A DNA stretch of 64,000 nucleotides from Bacillus cereus ATCC 14579. Its GTDB lineage: Bacteria; Bacillota; Bacilli; Bacillales; Bacillaceae_G. A program made the position numbers and the translations under genes. Of this stretch, positions 34,582 to 44,056 are shown piece by piece (position 1 is the first letter of the stretch; every line of letters starts with the position of its first letter). Below the pieces are notes generated by a model. That model saw only the letters and a list, made by a program, of their open reading frames with translations, ran no database searches and had not been told where the DNA came from. The DNA lies in the NCBI RefSeq assembly GCF_000007825.1, contig NC_004722.1, positions 653,501 to 717,500 of the forward strand, read 5' to 3'.

Positions 34582-35973
34582 TTAACTAATTTTTGAGTTA
34601 GGTGTTTCATCAATCTTATGAAACCCTTTCATGTAATATACGATTGCTAAGCCGATAAGCCAAATTGGGCCGACAATCAATGCAATTCGTGTATCTTCTG
34701 AATACGCCATTATACCTAATACTAATACAAGGAAAACGAGTGAGAAATATGAGCTTAATGGGTATAAAGGCATTTTATACGATAACTTTTGTTTATTTTG
34801 AGTAGGCAAGCTTTTACGGAATTTAATTTGAGCGACTAATATAATTCCCCAAGTCCAAATTGCACCGAAAGTTGAAATGCTAGTAAGCCATGTAAATACC
34901 TTTGCAGGTACGAGATAGTTTAATATAACACCAATTAGTAAAACGATAGCAGTTGCTACAATTCCTTGGCTTGGAATGCCATTTTTATTTAAACGACCAA
35001 ATCTTTCAGGAGCTTTTTTCTGCTGAGCTAATGTATATAGCATACGGCCTGTACTAAATAAACCACCGTTACAAGAAGAAAGAGCTGCTGTTAATACGAC
35101 AAAGTTAATAATACCTGCTGCTTTTGCGATACCAATTTGTTGGAATGTTAATACGAATGGACTGCCTTTCTCACCAAGTTCGTTCCATGGATAAATTGCC
35201 ATCATAACGAATAATGCCCCAACGTAAAAGAGTAGAATTCTCCAAAATACGTTATCGATTGCCTTTGCGAGTGTTTTCTTCGGATTTTGAGCCTCACCAG
35301 CTGTAACACCGATTAATTCAACGCCTAAATAAGCGAATAGTACCATCTGCATGGAGAGTAGTAACCCAGAAAATCCATTTGGGAACCAGCCACCATGTGA
35401 CCAAAGATTTGAAATACCAGTAGCGATACCACCGTTTCCGAATCCGAATAAAATAATACCAGCTCCGACTACTATCATACAGATAATTGTGACAATTTTA
35501 ATGAGAGCAAACCAAAACTCAAGTTCTCCAAATACTTTTACCGATAAGAAGTTAAAAGCGCTCATTAATAATAGAGCAAGTAATGCCCAAGTCCAGCGCG
35601 GGATATCTGGGAACCAGTACTGCATGTAAATACCAGCTGCTGTAATTTCAGCCATACAAGTAACAACCCATAAGAACCAGTAATTCCAACCAGTAATATA
35701 ACCAGCGAGTGGTCCAATATAATCATATGCATATTTACTAAAAGAACCAGCAACAGGTTGTTCAATTGCCATTTCCCCAAGCGCTCGCATAATGAAAAAA
35801 ATAACGAGACCGGCAATCATATAGCCTAGCAAAATAGAAGGACCTGCTAGTTTAATGGCGGAAGCGGATCCTAAAAATAGCCCAACGCCAATAGCTGAGC
35901 CCAGTGACATTAAAGTAATATGTCGTTCTTTTAAACCACGATTTAAAGTTCCAGATTTGTTTGTGTGCTGCAT
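34582..35973 (-). CDS. Amino acid permease, AAT family (proline/alanine type)
   Basis: A 463-residue APC-superfamily symporter with 12 helices. Seen: the helix-1 unwound motif GSAIGVGLFLGSASAIKLAG near residue 28, MRALGEMAIEQPVAGSFSKYA near residue 62, and AYLGVELIGVTAGEAQNPKKTL near residue 215, which is the conserved cytoplasmic loop of the family. It is closest in character to ProY/CycA-type permeases; the true substrate cannot be assigned. AAGGGGGAT supports the ATG. It is divergent from the purine permease across 281 bases in which I see no riboswitch or T-box. Confidence 0.88.
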   Translation of the reverse strand: MQHTNKSGTLNRGLKERHITLMSLGSAIGVGLFLGSASAIKLAGPSILLGYMIAGLVIFFIMRALGEMAIEQPVAGSFSKYAYDYIGPLAGYITGWNYWFLWVVTCMAEITAAGIYMQYWFPDIPRWTWALLALLLMSAFNFLSVKVFGELEFWFALIKIVTIICMIVVGAGIILFGFGNGGIATGISNLWSHGGWFPNGFSGLLLSMQMVLFAYLGVELIGVTAGEAQNPKKTLAKAIDNVFWRILLFYVGALFVMMAIYPWNELGEKGSPFVLTFQQIGIAKAAGIINFVVLTAALSSCNGGLFSTGRMLYTLAQQKKAPERFGRLNKNGIPSQGIVATAIVLLIGVILNYLVPAKVFTWLTSISTFGAIWTWGIILVAQIKFRKSLPTQNKQKLSYKMPLYPLSSYFSLVFLVLVLGIMAYSEDTRIALIVGPIWLIGLAIVYYMKGFHKIDETPNSKIS

Positions 35974-36254
35974 AAGAAGAATCCCCCTTGTAGAGTGAAC
36001 GATATTTGAATGCGTTTACTAAATATTTAACTATTTCAAATTATAAAACATTTCTATCTGTTATGCTACAAAAATAATCATAATGAACTGTACTACATCT
36101 GTACTTGTCAGACTTAAACTTAAAATTCTAACTATTAGGGAATATATTGACTCTTCTTTTTATTGATTGTTAAGATTAAGTATTATATTTTCTCACATAC
36201 TAGTAAGAAAAAGAATGTGTGATAATAATTCAGGTGTAGGAAGGGTACATAAGC

Positions 36255-37547
36255 ATGTTTCAATTACAAAAATATAACACTTCTGTGAAGCAAGAGTTTT
36301 TAGCTGGCATCACAACTTTTTTTACATTTGCGTATATTCTTGTCATCAATCCAAAAATATTATCTGATGCAGGTGTACCATTTGACCAAGCGTTTACAGC
36401 AACAATTATTGCAACCGTTGTTGGAACAGTAGGTATGGCGATTTTCGCGAATTACCCGATTGTTATTGCTCCAGCTATGGGAATGAATGCATATTTTGCT
36501 TATTCTGTTGTACAGAAGGCAGAAGGGATTACATATGTAGTTGCCTTTTCAGCTGTATTTGTAACGGGGATTATTTTTCTTTTATTATCTTTTACTTCGT
36601 TTAGGCAAAAGTTAATTTTAGCAATTCCTGATAGTTTAAAGCATGCAATTGCAGGTGGAATTGGACTATTTATTGCTTTTATTGGATTGCGCCTTTCTGG
36701 AATTATCGTGGATCATCCGTCTAATTTAGTTACGATTGGTGATTTTCATTCTCCAGCTGTTATTTTAACTTTAATTGGTTTAATATTAGCGGCGGTATTA
36801 ATGACATTGCGTGTGAGCGGTGCATTATTTATTAGTATGATTGTGACAGGAATTATTGCCTTCTTTACAGGGCAATTGAAGTTTGCTGATAAAATTGTGG
36901 CGATGCCTCATTTACCAGAGGGTATCATCGTTTCAAACCCAATCAATGCCTTTTCAGATGTAATTGAATACGGATTATACGGCGTTGTATTTTCATTTTT
37001 ACTTGTACTTTTATTCGATACAACAGGTGCATTACTTGGTTTAATTAAACAAGCAGGTTTAATTACAGACAATACAGAGAAGCGTTTTGGTAAAGCGTTT
37101 ATTGCAGATGCAATTGGCGGGACTACAGGTTCTATCTTTGGAACAAGCCCAACAGCAGCGACGATTGAATCGTCAGCAGGTATTGCTGCAGGTGGTAAAA
37201 CTGGGTTAACAGGGATTGTAGTTGTTGGTCTAACAATTATAACGGCATTTTTTAGTCCTGTTATTGCTTCTTTATCAAGTGTAGCCGCTATTACAGCTCC
37301 TTCATTAATTATAGTAGGTAGTTTAATGGCACAAAGCATTCGAGATATTAATTGGAATGAATTTGAAGATGCGTTACCAGCATTTTTAATTTTTATAGGT
37401 ATTCCGTTAACATCTAGTATTGCGAATGGAATTGCAATTGGATTTTTAGTGTATCCAGTCTTGAAAATTGTGAAAGGGAAAGGGATGGAAGTGCATCCGT
37501 TACTCTACTTATTTACAATTTTATTTGGATGTCATTTATTCTTATAA
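36255..37547 (+). CDS. NCS2-family purine permease (AzgA/PbuG type)
   Basis: A 430-residue proton symporter for hypoxanthine, guanine or adenine. Seen: QEFLAGITTFFTFAYILVINPKIL near the N-terminus (AzgA-like), PAMGMNAYFAYSVV near residue 75, LLFDTTGALLGL near residue 253, and the substrate-site region GTSPTAATIESSAGIAAGGKTG near residue 305. AGGAAGGG precedes the ATG. No purine riboswitch is recognisable in the leader. After the stop there is only a weak hairpin with TTTTTT, then a bcr1-like remnant. Confidence 0.9.
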   Translation: MFQLQKYNTSVKQEFLAGITTFFTFAYILVINPKILSDAGVPFDQAFTATIIATVVGTVGMAIFANYPIVIAPAMGMNAYFAYSVVQKAEGITYVVAFSAVFVTGIIFLLLSFTSFRQKLILAIPDSLKHAIAGGIGLFIAFIGLRLSGIIVDHPSNLVTIGDFHSPAVILTLIGLILAAVLMTLRVSGALFISMIVTGIIAFFTGQLKFADKIVAMPHLPEGIIVSNPINAFSDVIEYGLYGVVFSFLLVLLFDTTGALLGLIKQAGLITDNTEKRFGKAFIADAIGGTTGSIFGTSPTAATIESSAGIAAGGKTGLTGIVVVGLTIITAFFSPVIASLSSVAAITAPSLIIVGSLMAQSIRDINWNEFEDALPAFLIFIGIPLTSSIANGIAIGFLVYPVLKIVKGKGMEVHPLLYLFTILFGCHLFL

Positions 37548-37592
37548 TATAGGAGAGGGGGCTTCTTATGAGGGGCTCCTTTTTTGTGTATA

Positions 37593-37629
37593 ATAAAGTG
37601 AAACTATAATCAGTCACGCAAAATATAAA
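37593..37629 (-). repeat. bcr1-like remnant
   Basis: ATAAAGTGAAACTATAATCAG is the inverted right end of the repeat with one difference (TATAAT for TTTAAT) and is cut to 37 bases, ending ATAAA. It sits just after the T-tract that follows the purine permease gene. Confidence 0.5.
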
Positions 37630-37678
37630 TTACTTAATGGAATATATATGTTACAATATGGATGGAGGGGGAACATGA

Positions 37679-37879
37679 ATGGCTGTAAGTAAAATAAAAG
37701 TCGCGCGTGTTCAGTTAGATTTAACACAGCAACAATTAGCAGAAAAAGTAGGCGTTACAAGGCAAACGATTAGTTTAATTGAGAAGGGCAAATACAATCC
37801 GTCTTTAGATTTATGTTTGAAAATTTGTTATGCAGTAGATAAAACTTTGAATGATTTGTTTTGGGAGGAAAAGGAGTGA
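37679..37879 (+). CDS. XRE-family regulator, small (second XRE/membrane pair)
   Basis: A 66-residue HTH protein, IKVARVQLDLTQQQLAEKVGV then TRQTISLIEKGKYNPSLDLCL, the same YozG-like type as the gene at 25289. GGAGGGGGA supports ATG 37679. It ends four bases before the start of a four-helix membrane protein, repeating the pairing seen at 25289-25973. The C-terminal LNDLFWEEKE is the usual end of this subfamily. Confidence 0.92.
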   Translation: MAVSKIKVARVQLDLTQQQLAEKVGVTRQTISLIEKGKYNPSLDLCLKICYAVDKTLNDLFWEEKE

Positions 37880-37883
37880 TTCG

Positions 37884-38312
37884 ATGAAAATTGTGAAAGA
37901 TGAACGTTTAATGATTGAAGGGTTAAAACATATTAGATTAGTTTTCATCTTACAAAATATTTTCATACTAGGTATTGTTTTTTATCGCTACGTTTTGCAA
38001 GATGCAGGATATGAAAGTGTTTCGGATTTATTAATGGTATTTATGGGTGGGATTGTAGTTATTAACTTTTTAAATCTGAAAAATTCAGTGGAAGTGTATG
38101 AGCATACAGGGGGAGTATCACGTAGCTATTTCATGAAACTATTATTAATTCCTGTAAGTATTGTTATTGGGATTTTAGCTATTTGTATCGTTGTAACACC
38201 AGATATTTCGATAAAGGAAATTAGTATGACAGGATTTATTATGTTTGCTTGTTTTTTAGTTCCTAGTCTGTTTATATACATATATATGAAAAAGATAAAA
38301 AGTGAAGATTGA
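37884..38312 (+). CDS. Four-TM membrane protein paired with XRE regulator
   Basis: A 142-residue membrane protein with about four helices (residues about 15-35, 45-62, 85-108, 115-135) after a short N-terminus MKIVKDERLMIEGLKHI, whose DER motif recalls the loop in the partner of the first pair. AAGGAG nine bases before ATG 37884 decides the start; the longer reading from 37851 overlaps the regulator and lacks a site. No family function known. Confidence 0.8.
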   Translation: MKIVKDERLMIEGLKHIRLVFILQNIFILGIVFYRYVLQDAGYESVSDLLMVFMGGIVVINFLNLKNSVEVYEHTGGVSRSYFMKLLLIPVSIVIGILAICIVVTPDISIKEISMTGFIMFACFLVPSLFIYIYMKKIKSED

Positions 38313-38358
38313 AATATAAGAAAAGCTTTCCCGTATTGCGGAAAGCTTTTCTTATATT
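38313..38358. terminator. Bidirectional terminator, 19-bp perfect stem
   Basis: AATATAAGAAAAGCTTTCC pairs with its exact complement around CGTATTGC. It is shared by the XRE/membrane pair and the convergent acetyltransferase, whose last codons are in the right arm. Confidence 0.93.
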
Positions 38359-38789
38359 CTTTTATACAGTACTTTATGAAGGCCAATTGGTTCAATTTCA
38401 AAGATTTCACCATGTTCTTGGAAGCCTAAGCGCTTGTAATAGTCAGCTACAGTAATTCGGCCATTACACCATAGCATATTTGCTTGACGCTCTTGTAAGA
38501 TTTGTTCTGCTTTCTGAATTAAGGAGCTTCCAGCGTGGTTGTTTCGAAACTCAGGCAATGTGGCCATTCCTCGTAGACGATAATGCATACCTGCTTGTAA
38601 GTCGGGATGCATTTCCTTTGAGAAAGAAGCGATACTAATAAGTTGATCGTTTATAAATGCGCCTAAGTGAAAGGTATCTGTTTCATAATCGGAAGGGTAT
38701 TTACAATCTGCTAATGTTTGATTGGGGCGTAAAATTTTTTGACGTAATACGTAAGTTTCAGATCCCTCAATATTTTTCACGGTAATCAT
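38352..38789 (-). CDS. GNAT-family N-acetyltransferase
   Basis: A 145-residue acetyl-CoA-dependent acyltransferase. Seen: the beta-4 strand and pyrophosphate loop LRGMATLPEFRNNHAGSSLIQKAEQIL (near residues 72-98, with R-N-N-H-A-G-S in place of the usual Q/RxxGxG/A), and the late YYKRLGFQEHGE motif near residue 118. AAGGATG supports the ATG. The substrate is unknown. Confidence 0.88.
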   Translation of the reverse strand: MITVKNIEGSETYVLRQKILRPNQTLADCKYPSDYETDTFHLGAFINDQLISIASFSKEMHPDLQAGMHYRLRGMATLPEFRNNHAGSSLIQKAEQILQERQANMLWCNGRITVADYYKRLGFQEHGEIFEIEPIGLHKVLYKRI

Positions 38790-38803
38790 ATTAACATCCT
38801 TTC

Positions 38804-39025
38804 TTATAACGCTTTTTCTGTTAATTGTATAAAGAAATAGGCAGGTGCGGCGAGAAGTCCGAGTATGCTAGCAGTTCCAAGAAGGAGTGAAAGTAGGAGG
38901 CAAGAATATTTTATTCCATTCGATTTTTTCCATCCGTAACTACAAATCTCAATACTAACACCGATGAGAATAATGGCAACGAGTATTTCGGCTAATAATA
39001 AGAGAGCTAAAGTTATAATAGACAT
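38804..39025 (-). CDS. Small two-TM membrane protein
   Basis: A 73-residue hydrophobic protein (from MSIITLALLLLAEILVAI) with two membrane segments separated by the basic loop GWKKSNGIKY. GGGGATGG eight bases upstream favours ATG 39025, but ATG 39037 and longer readings are possible. It lies between the antiporter terminator and the acetyltransferase gene, 14 bases from the latter, so may be cotranscribed with it. No family recognised. Confidence 0.6.
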   Translation of the reverse strand: MSIITLALLLLAEILVAIILIGVSIEICSYGWKKSNGIKYSCLLLSLLLGTASILGLLAAPAYFFIQLTEKAL

Positions 39026-39078
39026 AATGTAATCCATCCCCATAATATGTGATAGTAACATTTTACCATATGAAATGG

Positions 39079-39113
39079 AAAAAATGCCCCTCAATTATGT
39101 GAGGGGCATTTTT
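39079..39113 (-). terminator. Terminator of the antiporter gene
   Basis: AAATGCCCCTC/GAGGGGCATTT around AATTATGT, T-rich on both strands. Confidence 0.92.
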
Positions 39114-40943
39114 TTATTCTAATATGTTTTTTAGTGTATCGATATGTTCTTTTGAGCCTGTTACAAGTAATGTATCACCGTGTTGTAGTCTTGTATCCCC
39201 ATGTGGGATTAATGCTTTATTTCCACGATAAATTTGAATGACTAGTACATCACCTAAAAACGGAAGGCGACGAAGTGCAACGCCGTTATATTTATTGCTC
39301 CGTAGTTCAACTTCACGGACTGTTTCGTTTGCTGTTGTAATTAAGCGAACGAGACTAGGTTTATCAATAAGCGCACGTAATAAAATACGTGTAGAGTTAA
39401 TTGTTGAGAATACAGCGATATGTTCTTGCGTTGCTTTTTCTTGTAGAAGTGGATCTTCTACACTTGCAATAACATGTTCAACACCTAGCTCTTTTGCATG
39501 TTCTGCCAATAATAAGTTTTGTTCATCATCACTTGTTGCAACAACGACGCGATCTGCATCAAATGCTGTTTGTTCAGTTAATGATGCGATTGTGATGTCA
39601 TCTAATTTCACGATAGGGAAGTCATGTGATGTCGCTTCTTCATCATTTATTTTGTTTTGACGCATCATATATAGCGTTACGTCATAATCTTCTCGTTTTA
39701 AATCTAGTGATAACGGAAGGGTAATTCTGCTCGCGCCAATAATAGCTACTTTTGGTTTTGGTGTTTCTACTTTTGGGAACATTTTTTTAAACAATATAGG
39801 TGCAAAAATACAAGTAATAACTGCGCTTAAAATAAGAGAGACAGATAAACTTGGACTGATGATCTCCAGTTTTTCACCAATTTGTGCAGCCGCAATAACT
39901 AAAGAAAGTGTCGATGTTAATAAGATTGCACTTCCAAGTACGATATTACGTGGATACCATTTTCTTAAGACGAGTGATGGTAAGAGTTTCGAAATAAAGA
40001 GTCCTACAATTAAGATTGGAATCATTAGCATACTAGAAGGTTCTTTGAAAATAGACCACACCTCTAGATTTACACCAACCATTACGAAGAAAATAGGGAT
40101 GAAGAAACCATAGCCGATAGAATCAAGTTTTTCCACCATATCTTCATTTGGTGATAATAACGATACAAGTACACCTGCTAAGAAGGCGCCTAAAATATTT
40201 TCTGCTCCAACAGATTCCGATAACCCAACTAAGATTAAAATGAGTGCAAAAACAGCTCGTGTATCAATTTGTACACTACCAGCTTTTAAACTATCTAAGT
40301 ATGGAATGTTTTTAAAACGTTTTGCAACGAAGTAAATAACAATACCAGCGCCGAATAGAAGAAGAAGAAGCCACATGCTTTGGCCGCTTTCGGAATTTAA
40401 TCCGACGAATACAGCGAGTAAAATCATTGTAACTAAATCCGCAATAACAGCGACTAATAAAATGATTTGCCCAATTGCTGTTTTTCCTAAGTTATTCTCT
40501 TTTAATGTTGGTACAACAACACCTAAAGAAATAGTTGAAATAATTAAAGTCATGAACATTGCATTATCTACGAATCCTAGCCATACGAATAGTAATGATA
40601 GGGCATAAGATAAGATGAAAATAAATAAGAAGATAATGCTTGCTGCCTGAAATGTATTTGGTTCGTTTGTCGTATTTTTTTTCCCTTTTTGTTTAAAGAT
40701 AGAAAAATCAATTTCTAAACCGCTTAAGAACATGAGGAAGATAAATCCTAATGTTGATAAAACTTGAAGCCATATATCTGGCTCAATAATATTAAACCCA
40801 CTTTTACCTACAAAGATTCCTGCAATAATTTCTGCAACGACCACAGGAAGTGCTTTTAATTTAAAGCGTTGTAACAAAAGGGGAACGAAAAACGCGATTG
40901 CAACGACAACCATAAGTGATAGAACAGAAGTATGATGTTCCAT
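39114..40943 (-). CDS. Cation:proton antiporter, CPA2 family with TrkA-N/C domains (KefB/YhaU type)
   Basis: A 609-residue membrane antiporter exchanging potassium or sodium for protons. About 12-13 helices fill residues 1-385 (for example GFIFLMFLSGLEIDFSIF and ENILGAFLAGVLVSLLSP). A cytoplasmic Rossmann TrkA-N domain follows (PKVAIIGASRITLPLSLDL, VVVATSDDEQNLLLAEHAKELG) and then a TrkA-C domain ending HGDTLLVTGSKEHIDTL. ATG 40943 follows AAGGGAGAG; the 35-residue extension to 41048 crosses that site and is rejected. Nucleotide gating through the TrkA-N domain is expected. Confidence 0.92.
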   Translation of the reverse strand: MEHHTSVLSLMVVVAIAFFVPLLLQRFKLKALPVVVAEIIAGIFVGKSGFNIIEPDIWLQVLSTLGFIFLMFLSGLEIDFSIFKQKGKKNTTNEPNTFQAASIIFLFIFILSYALSLLFVWLGFVDNAMFMTLIISTISLGVVVPTLKENNLGKTAIGQIILLVAVIADLVTMILLAVFVGLNSESGQSMWLLLLLFGAGIVIYFVAKRFKNIPYLDSLKAGSVQIDTRAVFALILILVGLSESVGAENILGAFLAGVLVSLLSPNEDMVEKLDSIGYGFFIPIFFVMVGVNLEVWSIFKEPSSMLMIPILIVGLFISKLLPSLVLRKWYPRNIVLGSAILLTSTLSLVIAAAQIGEKLEIISPSLSVSLILSAVITCIFAPILFKKMFPKVETPKPKVAIIGASRITLPLSLDLKREDYDVTLYMMRQNKINDEEATSHDFPIVKLDDITIASLTEQTAFDADRVVVATSDDEQNLLLAEHAKELGVEHVIASVEDPLLQEKATQEHIAVFSTINSTRILLRALIDKPSLVRLITTANETVREVELRSNKYNGVALRRLPFLGDVLVIQIYRGNKALIPHGDTRLQHGDTLLVTGSKEHIDTLKNILE

Positions 40944-41116
40944 TGCGTTCTCTCCCTTCAAATAAATATAGTACCTATTTAGCCATATAATAGGTAGAAA
41001 AGCAACGCATATGGATTCGATTTCATAAAGAAAGACTTTTCTTAACATTTGTCATAATAAGTATATTTTTCATGATTATGCTGTTAATTCCGTAATGTGG
41101 ATGTAATAGAGGGGAT

Positions 41117-41152
41117 AAAAAAAGACTGCTGAGGAATCTCAGCAGTCTTTTT
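41117..41152 (-). terminator. Terminator of the qox operon
   Basis: AAAGACTGCTGAG/CTCAGCAGTCTTT around GAAT, T-run on the minus strand. Confidence 0.94.
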
Positions 41153-41160
41153 CATGTACA

Positions 41161-41472
41161 TTACATTGAGAAGAAGATCCATACAGTTAAACCAACTGTT
41201 GCAGTTGCAACGAAGAAACTGTATATCATTGTAAGAATTTGAACTCTTCCTTCTCCTTCTTTTAAATGCATGAACATAATTAATTGTAACAATGCTTGCG
41301 CAACAGCCATTATGATAATAGTTGTTAAGACTGTTGAAAGTGGCAATGTTGTGTAAAGTGCCACGTATAACGCTAGAAACGTTAATGCAAGCGATAAAAT
41401 AAATCCGAAAACGTGTGACCAAGGGAATCCGCTATGCGCATGTCCGTTTGCTTGATTGTTGTTTTGAGCCAT
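41161..41472 (-). CDS. qoxD: Cytochrome aa3 quinol oxidase subunit IV
   Basis: A 103-residue membrane subunit with three helices, FPWSHVFGFILSLALTFLALY, IIIMAVAQALLQLIMFMHL and the C-terminal TVGLTVWIFF. The FMHLKEGEGR loop is the conserved COX4-prokaryotic motif. It assists assembly of the heme-copper core. The start is one base from the qoxC stop. Last gene of the operon, closed by a terminator. Confidence 0.94.
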   Translation of the reverse strand: MAQNNNQANGHAHSGFPWSHVFGFILSLALTFLALYVALYTTLPLSTVLTTIIIMAVAQALLQLIMFMHLKEGEGRVQILTMIYSFFVATATVGLTVWIFFSM

Positions 41473-42075
41473 TTACGCCACCATCCCGTTCAAGTAAACT
41501 AGTGTGTAAATAAAGACCCAAACAAGATCAAGGAAATGCCAGTATAAGCTGATAATGAATACTTTACGAGCTGTAACTGGTGTTAAACCTCGTTTTAAAA
41601 TTTGGATAATAACACAAATTGCCCAAATGATACCGCCTGTTACGTGGGCTCCATGCGTTCCAAGAAGAACGAAGAATCCAGATAAGAAAGCACTTGTTTG
41701 AATTGTTGCGCCTTCACCAATGTACATAATGAACTCTTCGATCTCGAAGAATAGGAAACCTGCACCTAAAAGTAATGTAAGGACGAACCATCCAAGCATC
41801 GCTTTTTGGTTATGCTTACGCATTTCATGAATTACGATACCGCATGTAAAACTACTTGTTAAAAGTAGTAATGTTTGAATTAAAAGCGTTTTAAGTTCAA
41901 ACAATTGCGCTGGTGTTGGGCCATCTGCCGTACGACCAGCAAGGACTAGATAAGAGGCGAAAAGTGTTGCGAACAGCATAATTTCAGCCCCAAGAAAAAT
42001 CCAGAATCCTAGGATATTCAATCTGCTTTGTTCGGATTGATATTCCAAAGGTAAGCTTTTATCTAAAGCCGCCAT
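41473..42075 (-). CDS. qoxC: Cytochrome aa3 quinol oxidase subunit III
   Basis: A 200-residue five-helix subunit III. Seen: LGFWIFLGAEIMLFATLFASYLVL (first helix, with the conserved Glu), the hydrophilic loop after residue 65, GTHGAHVTGGIIWAI and the C-terminal YWHFLDLVWVFIYTLVYL signature shared with cytochrome oxidase subunit III. AGGTG lies upstream. Thirteen bases separate it from qoxB. Confidence 0.95.
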   Translation of the reverse strand: MAALDKSLPLEYQSEQSRLNILGFWIFLGAEIMLFATLFASYLVLAGRTADGPTPAQLFELKTLLIQTLLLLTSSFTCGIVIHEMRKHNQKAMLGWFVLTLLLGAGFLFFEIEEFIMYIGEGATIQTSAFLSGFFVLLGTHGAHVTGGIIWAICVIIQILKRGLTPVTARKVFIISLYWHFLDLVWVFIYTLVYLNGMVA

Positions 42076-42088
42076 GTCATTTCACCTC

Positions 42089-44032
42089 TCATGCTATATG
42101 TTCTGTTTTTTTAATTTCATCAACACTGATATAGTAGCCTTCATCATAATCGAATGAACGATAGATTAAGCAAGCTAAAATACCAATACCACCGATTGCT
42201 GCAAGCCAGAACCAGCTAAATACTAATGCGAAACCTGCAAGACCGAAGAATCCAGACGCAATAATAGGCACACCAGAGTTACTTGGCATGTGAATTGGTT
42301 TAATATCTTCTGCTGCTGGTGTAACTGTTTCTCCGCGTTTTTTCATGTACCAGAAAGCATCAGCTTCTTTAATTTCAGGAAGCTTCGCGAAGTTGTAATG
42401 TTGTACAGGAGAGTGAGTTGCCCATTCAAGTGTACGACCATCCCATGGATCTCCAGTTGTGTCACGTTCACCGTGACGTGCACTCCAAATTACGTTGTAG
42501 CAAAAAAGTAGGAAGCCGATACCATTCATTCCGGCACCACCAGATGCGATTTGGTTTAGCCATCCCCATCCAAGACTTTCAGAGTCAGTGCACACCCAAA
42601 GAGTAACCCCGTATAAACATAAGAAGTACATTGGCAAGAAACAGATGTTGAATCCGCTCATAAAGATCCAGAATGTCCATTTACCTAGGCGTTCATTTAA
42701 CATATGACCAGTCATTTTTGGATACCAGAATGTGAATCCAGCAAGCATAGCGAATACTGTACCTGCGATTAATACGTAGTGGAAGTGAGCGATTAGGAAG
42801 TAGCTGTTATGGTATTGATAATCAGCTGCTGCCATTCCAAGCATAACCCCTGTAACCCCACCGACTACGAAGTTTGGAATAAATGCCAATGACCAAAGCA
42901 TTGGAACTGTAAAACGAATACGTCCTTTATACAGTGTAAACAACCAGTTAAAGATCTTAACCCCGGTTGGAATCGAAATCGCCATTGTCGAAATCGAGAA
43001 GAATGAGTTAACCGCTGGACCTGCACCCATCGTGAAGAAGTGGTGAAGCCATACGACGAAACTTAGTAAAGAAATTGCAACCATTGAGTATACCATTGCA
43101 CTGTAACCGAATAGACGTTTACGTGAGAATGTACTAATGATTTCAGAGAAAATACCGAATGCCGGTAAAATAACGATATATACTTCAGGGTGACCCCATA
43201 CCCAGAACAGGTTGGCCCATAACATTGGCATACCGCCGCTCGCCATCGTAAAGAAGTGAGCATCGAATAGACGGTCAAATGTCATTAATGCAAGAGCAAC
43301 TGTTAATACTGGGAAAGCGAAAATAATGATAATTGTTGTAATTAAGATTGACCAAGTAAACATTGGCATTCTCATTAAAGTCATACCAGGTGTACGCATT
43401 TTTAAGATAGTAACAAGGAAGTTAATACCGGTCATTAGCGTACCGAGACCTGAAATCTGTAATGCAATTGCGTAGTAGTTATTTCCTACGCCCGAAGTAA
43501 ACTCTGTACCTGCCATTGGGAAGTAAGAAGTCCACCCAGCGTCTGGAGAACCACCGATTACGAAAGCGATGTTGAATAACATTGCTCCGACAAAGAATAA
43601 CCAGAAACTTAAAGCATTTAAGAACGGATATGCAACGTCACGAGCACCAATTTGTAATGGTACTACAAGGTTCATTAATCCCATAACGAATGGCATTGCC
43701 ATGAAAAGAATCATTACTGTACCATGTGTTGTAAAGATCCCGTTATAGTGTTCAGCGTTTAAATAAGTTGTTTCTGGGAATGTTAACTGTGCACGGATCA
43801 TTAAACCATCCATACCACCACGGAATAACATGATAACCGCAGAAATAATATACATAGCTCCGATTTTTTTATGGTCAACAGTTGTTAACCATTCGTCCCA
43901 AAGCCATTTCCATTTTTTATACTTTGTTAGTACGAAAATGATTGCTAATGTCACAAGAACGATAGAAGCGTCTGCACCGTAAATAATCGGGTCACCTGTG
44001 ACAAAGAATTCATCAAGCTTCACTGTGTTCAC
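42089..44032 (-). CDS. qoxB: Cytochrome aa3 quinol oxidase subunit I
   Basis: The catalytic subunit, 647 residues and about 14-15 helices, holding low-spin heme a, heme a3 and CuB where oxygen is reduced and protons are pumped. Seen: GHPEVYIVILPAFGIFSEI with the His-Tyr cross-link pair near residue 285, the CuB pair in VWLHHFFTMG near residue 334, and HFHYVLIAGTVFAMLAG near residue 420 with the heme ligands. Also ETTYLNAEHYNGIFTTHGTVMI near residue 90. The proton-channel Glu is in the GHPEVY motif. It forms a complex with qoxA, C and D. Confidence 0.97.
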   Translation of the reverse strand: MNTVKLDEFFVTGDPIIYGADASIVLVTLAIIFVLTKYKKWKWLWDEWLTTVDHKKIGAMYIISAVIMLFRGGMDGLMIRAQLTFPETTYLNAEHYNGIFTTHGTVMILFMAMPFVMGLMNLVVPLQIGARDVAYPFLNALSFWLFFVGAMLFNIAFVIGGSPDAGWTSYFPMAGTEFTSGVGNNYYAIALQISGLGTLMTGINFLVTILKMRTPGMTLMRMPMFTWSILITTIIIIFAFPVLTVALALMTFDRLFDAHFFTMASGGMPMLWANLFWVWGHPEVYIVILPAFGIFSEIISTFSRKRLFGYSAMVYSMVAISLLSFVVWLHHFFTMGAGPAVNSFFSISTMAISIPTGVKIFNWLFTLYKGRIRFTVPMLWSLAFIPNFVVGGVTGVMLGMAAADYQYHNSYFLIAHFHYVLIAGTVFAMLAGFTFWYPKMTGHMLNERLGKWTFWIFMSGFNICFLPMYFLCLYGVTLWVCTDSESLGWGWLNQIASGGAGMNGIGFLLFCYNVIWSARHGERDTTGDPWDGRTLEWATHSPVQHYNFAKLPEIKEADAFWYMKKRGETVTPAAEDIKPIHMPSNSGVPIIASGFFGLAGFALVFSWFWLAAIGGIGILACLIYRSFDYDEGYYISVDEIKKTEHIA

Positions 44033-44056
44033 TCCAATCTGTTGGAATAATAGCTA

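Noticed and set aside
35974..36120. T-box or other amino acid leader before the permease genes
   Set aside because: No T-box sequence or specifier-loop-like structure could be found, here or before the permease at 46630.
36121..36254. Purine riboswitch before the purine permease gene
   Set aside because: None of the conserved loop sequences of the purine aptamer are visible.
37548..37590. Terminator of the purine permease gene
   Set aside because: AGGAG...CTCCT followed by TTTTTT pairs over only five bases around a large loop, too weak to list as a feature.
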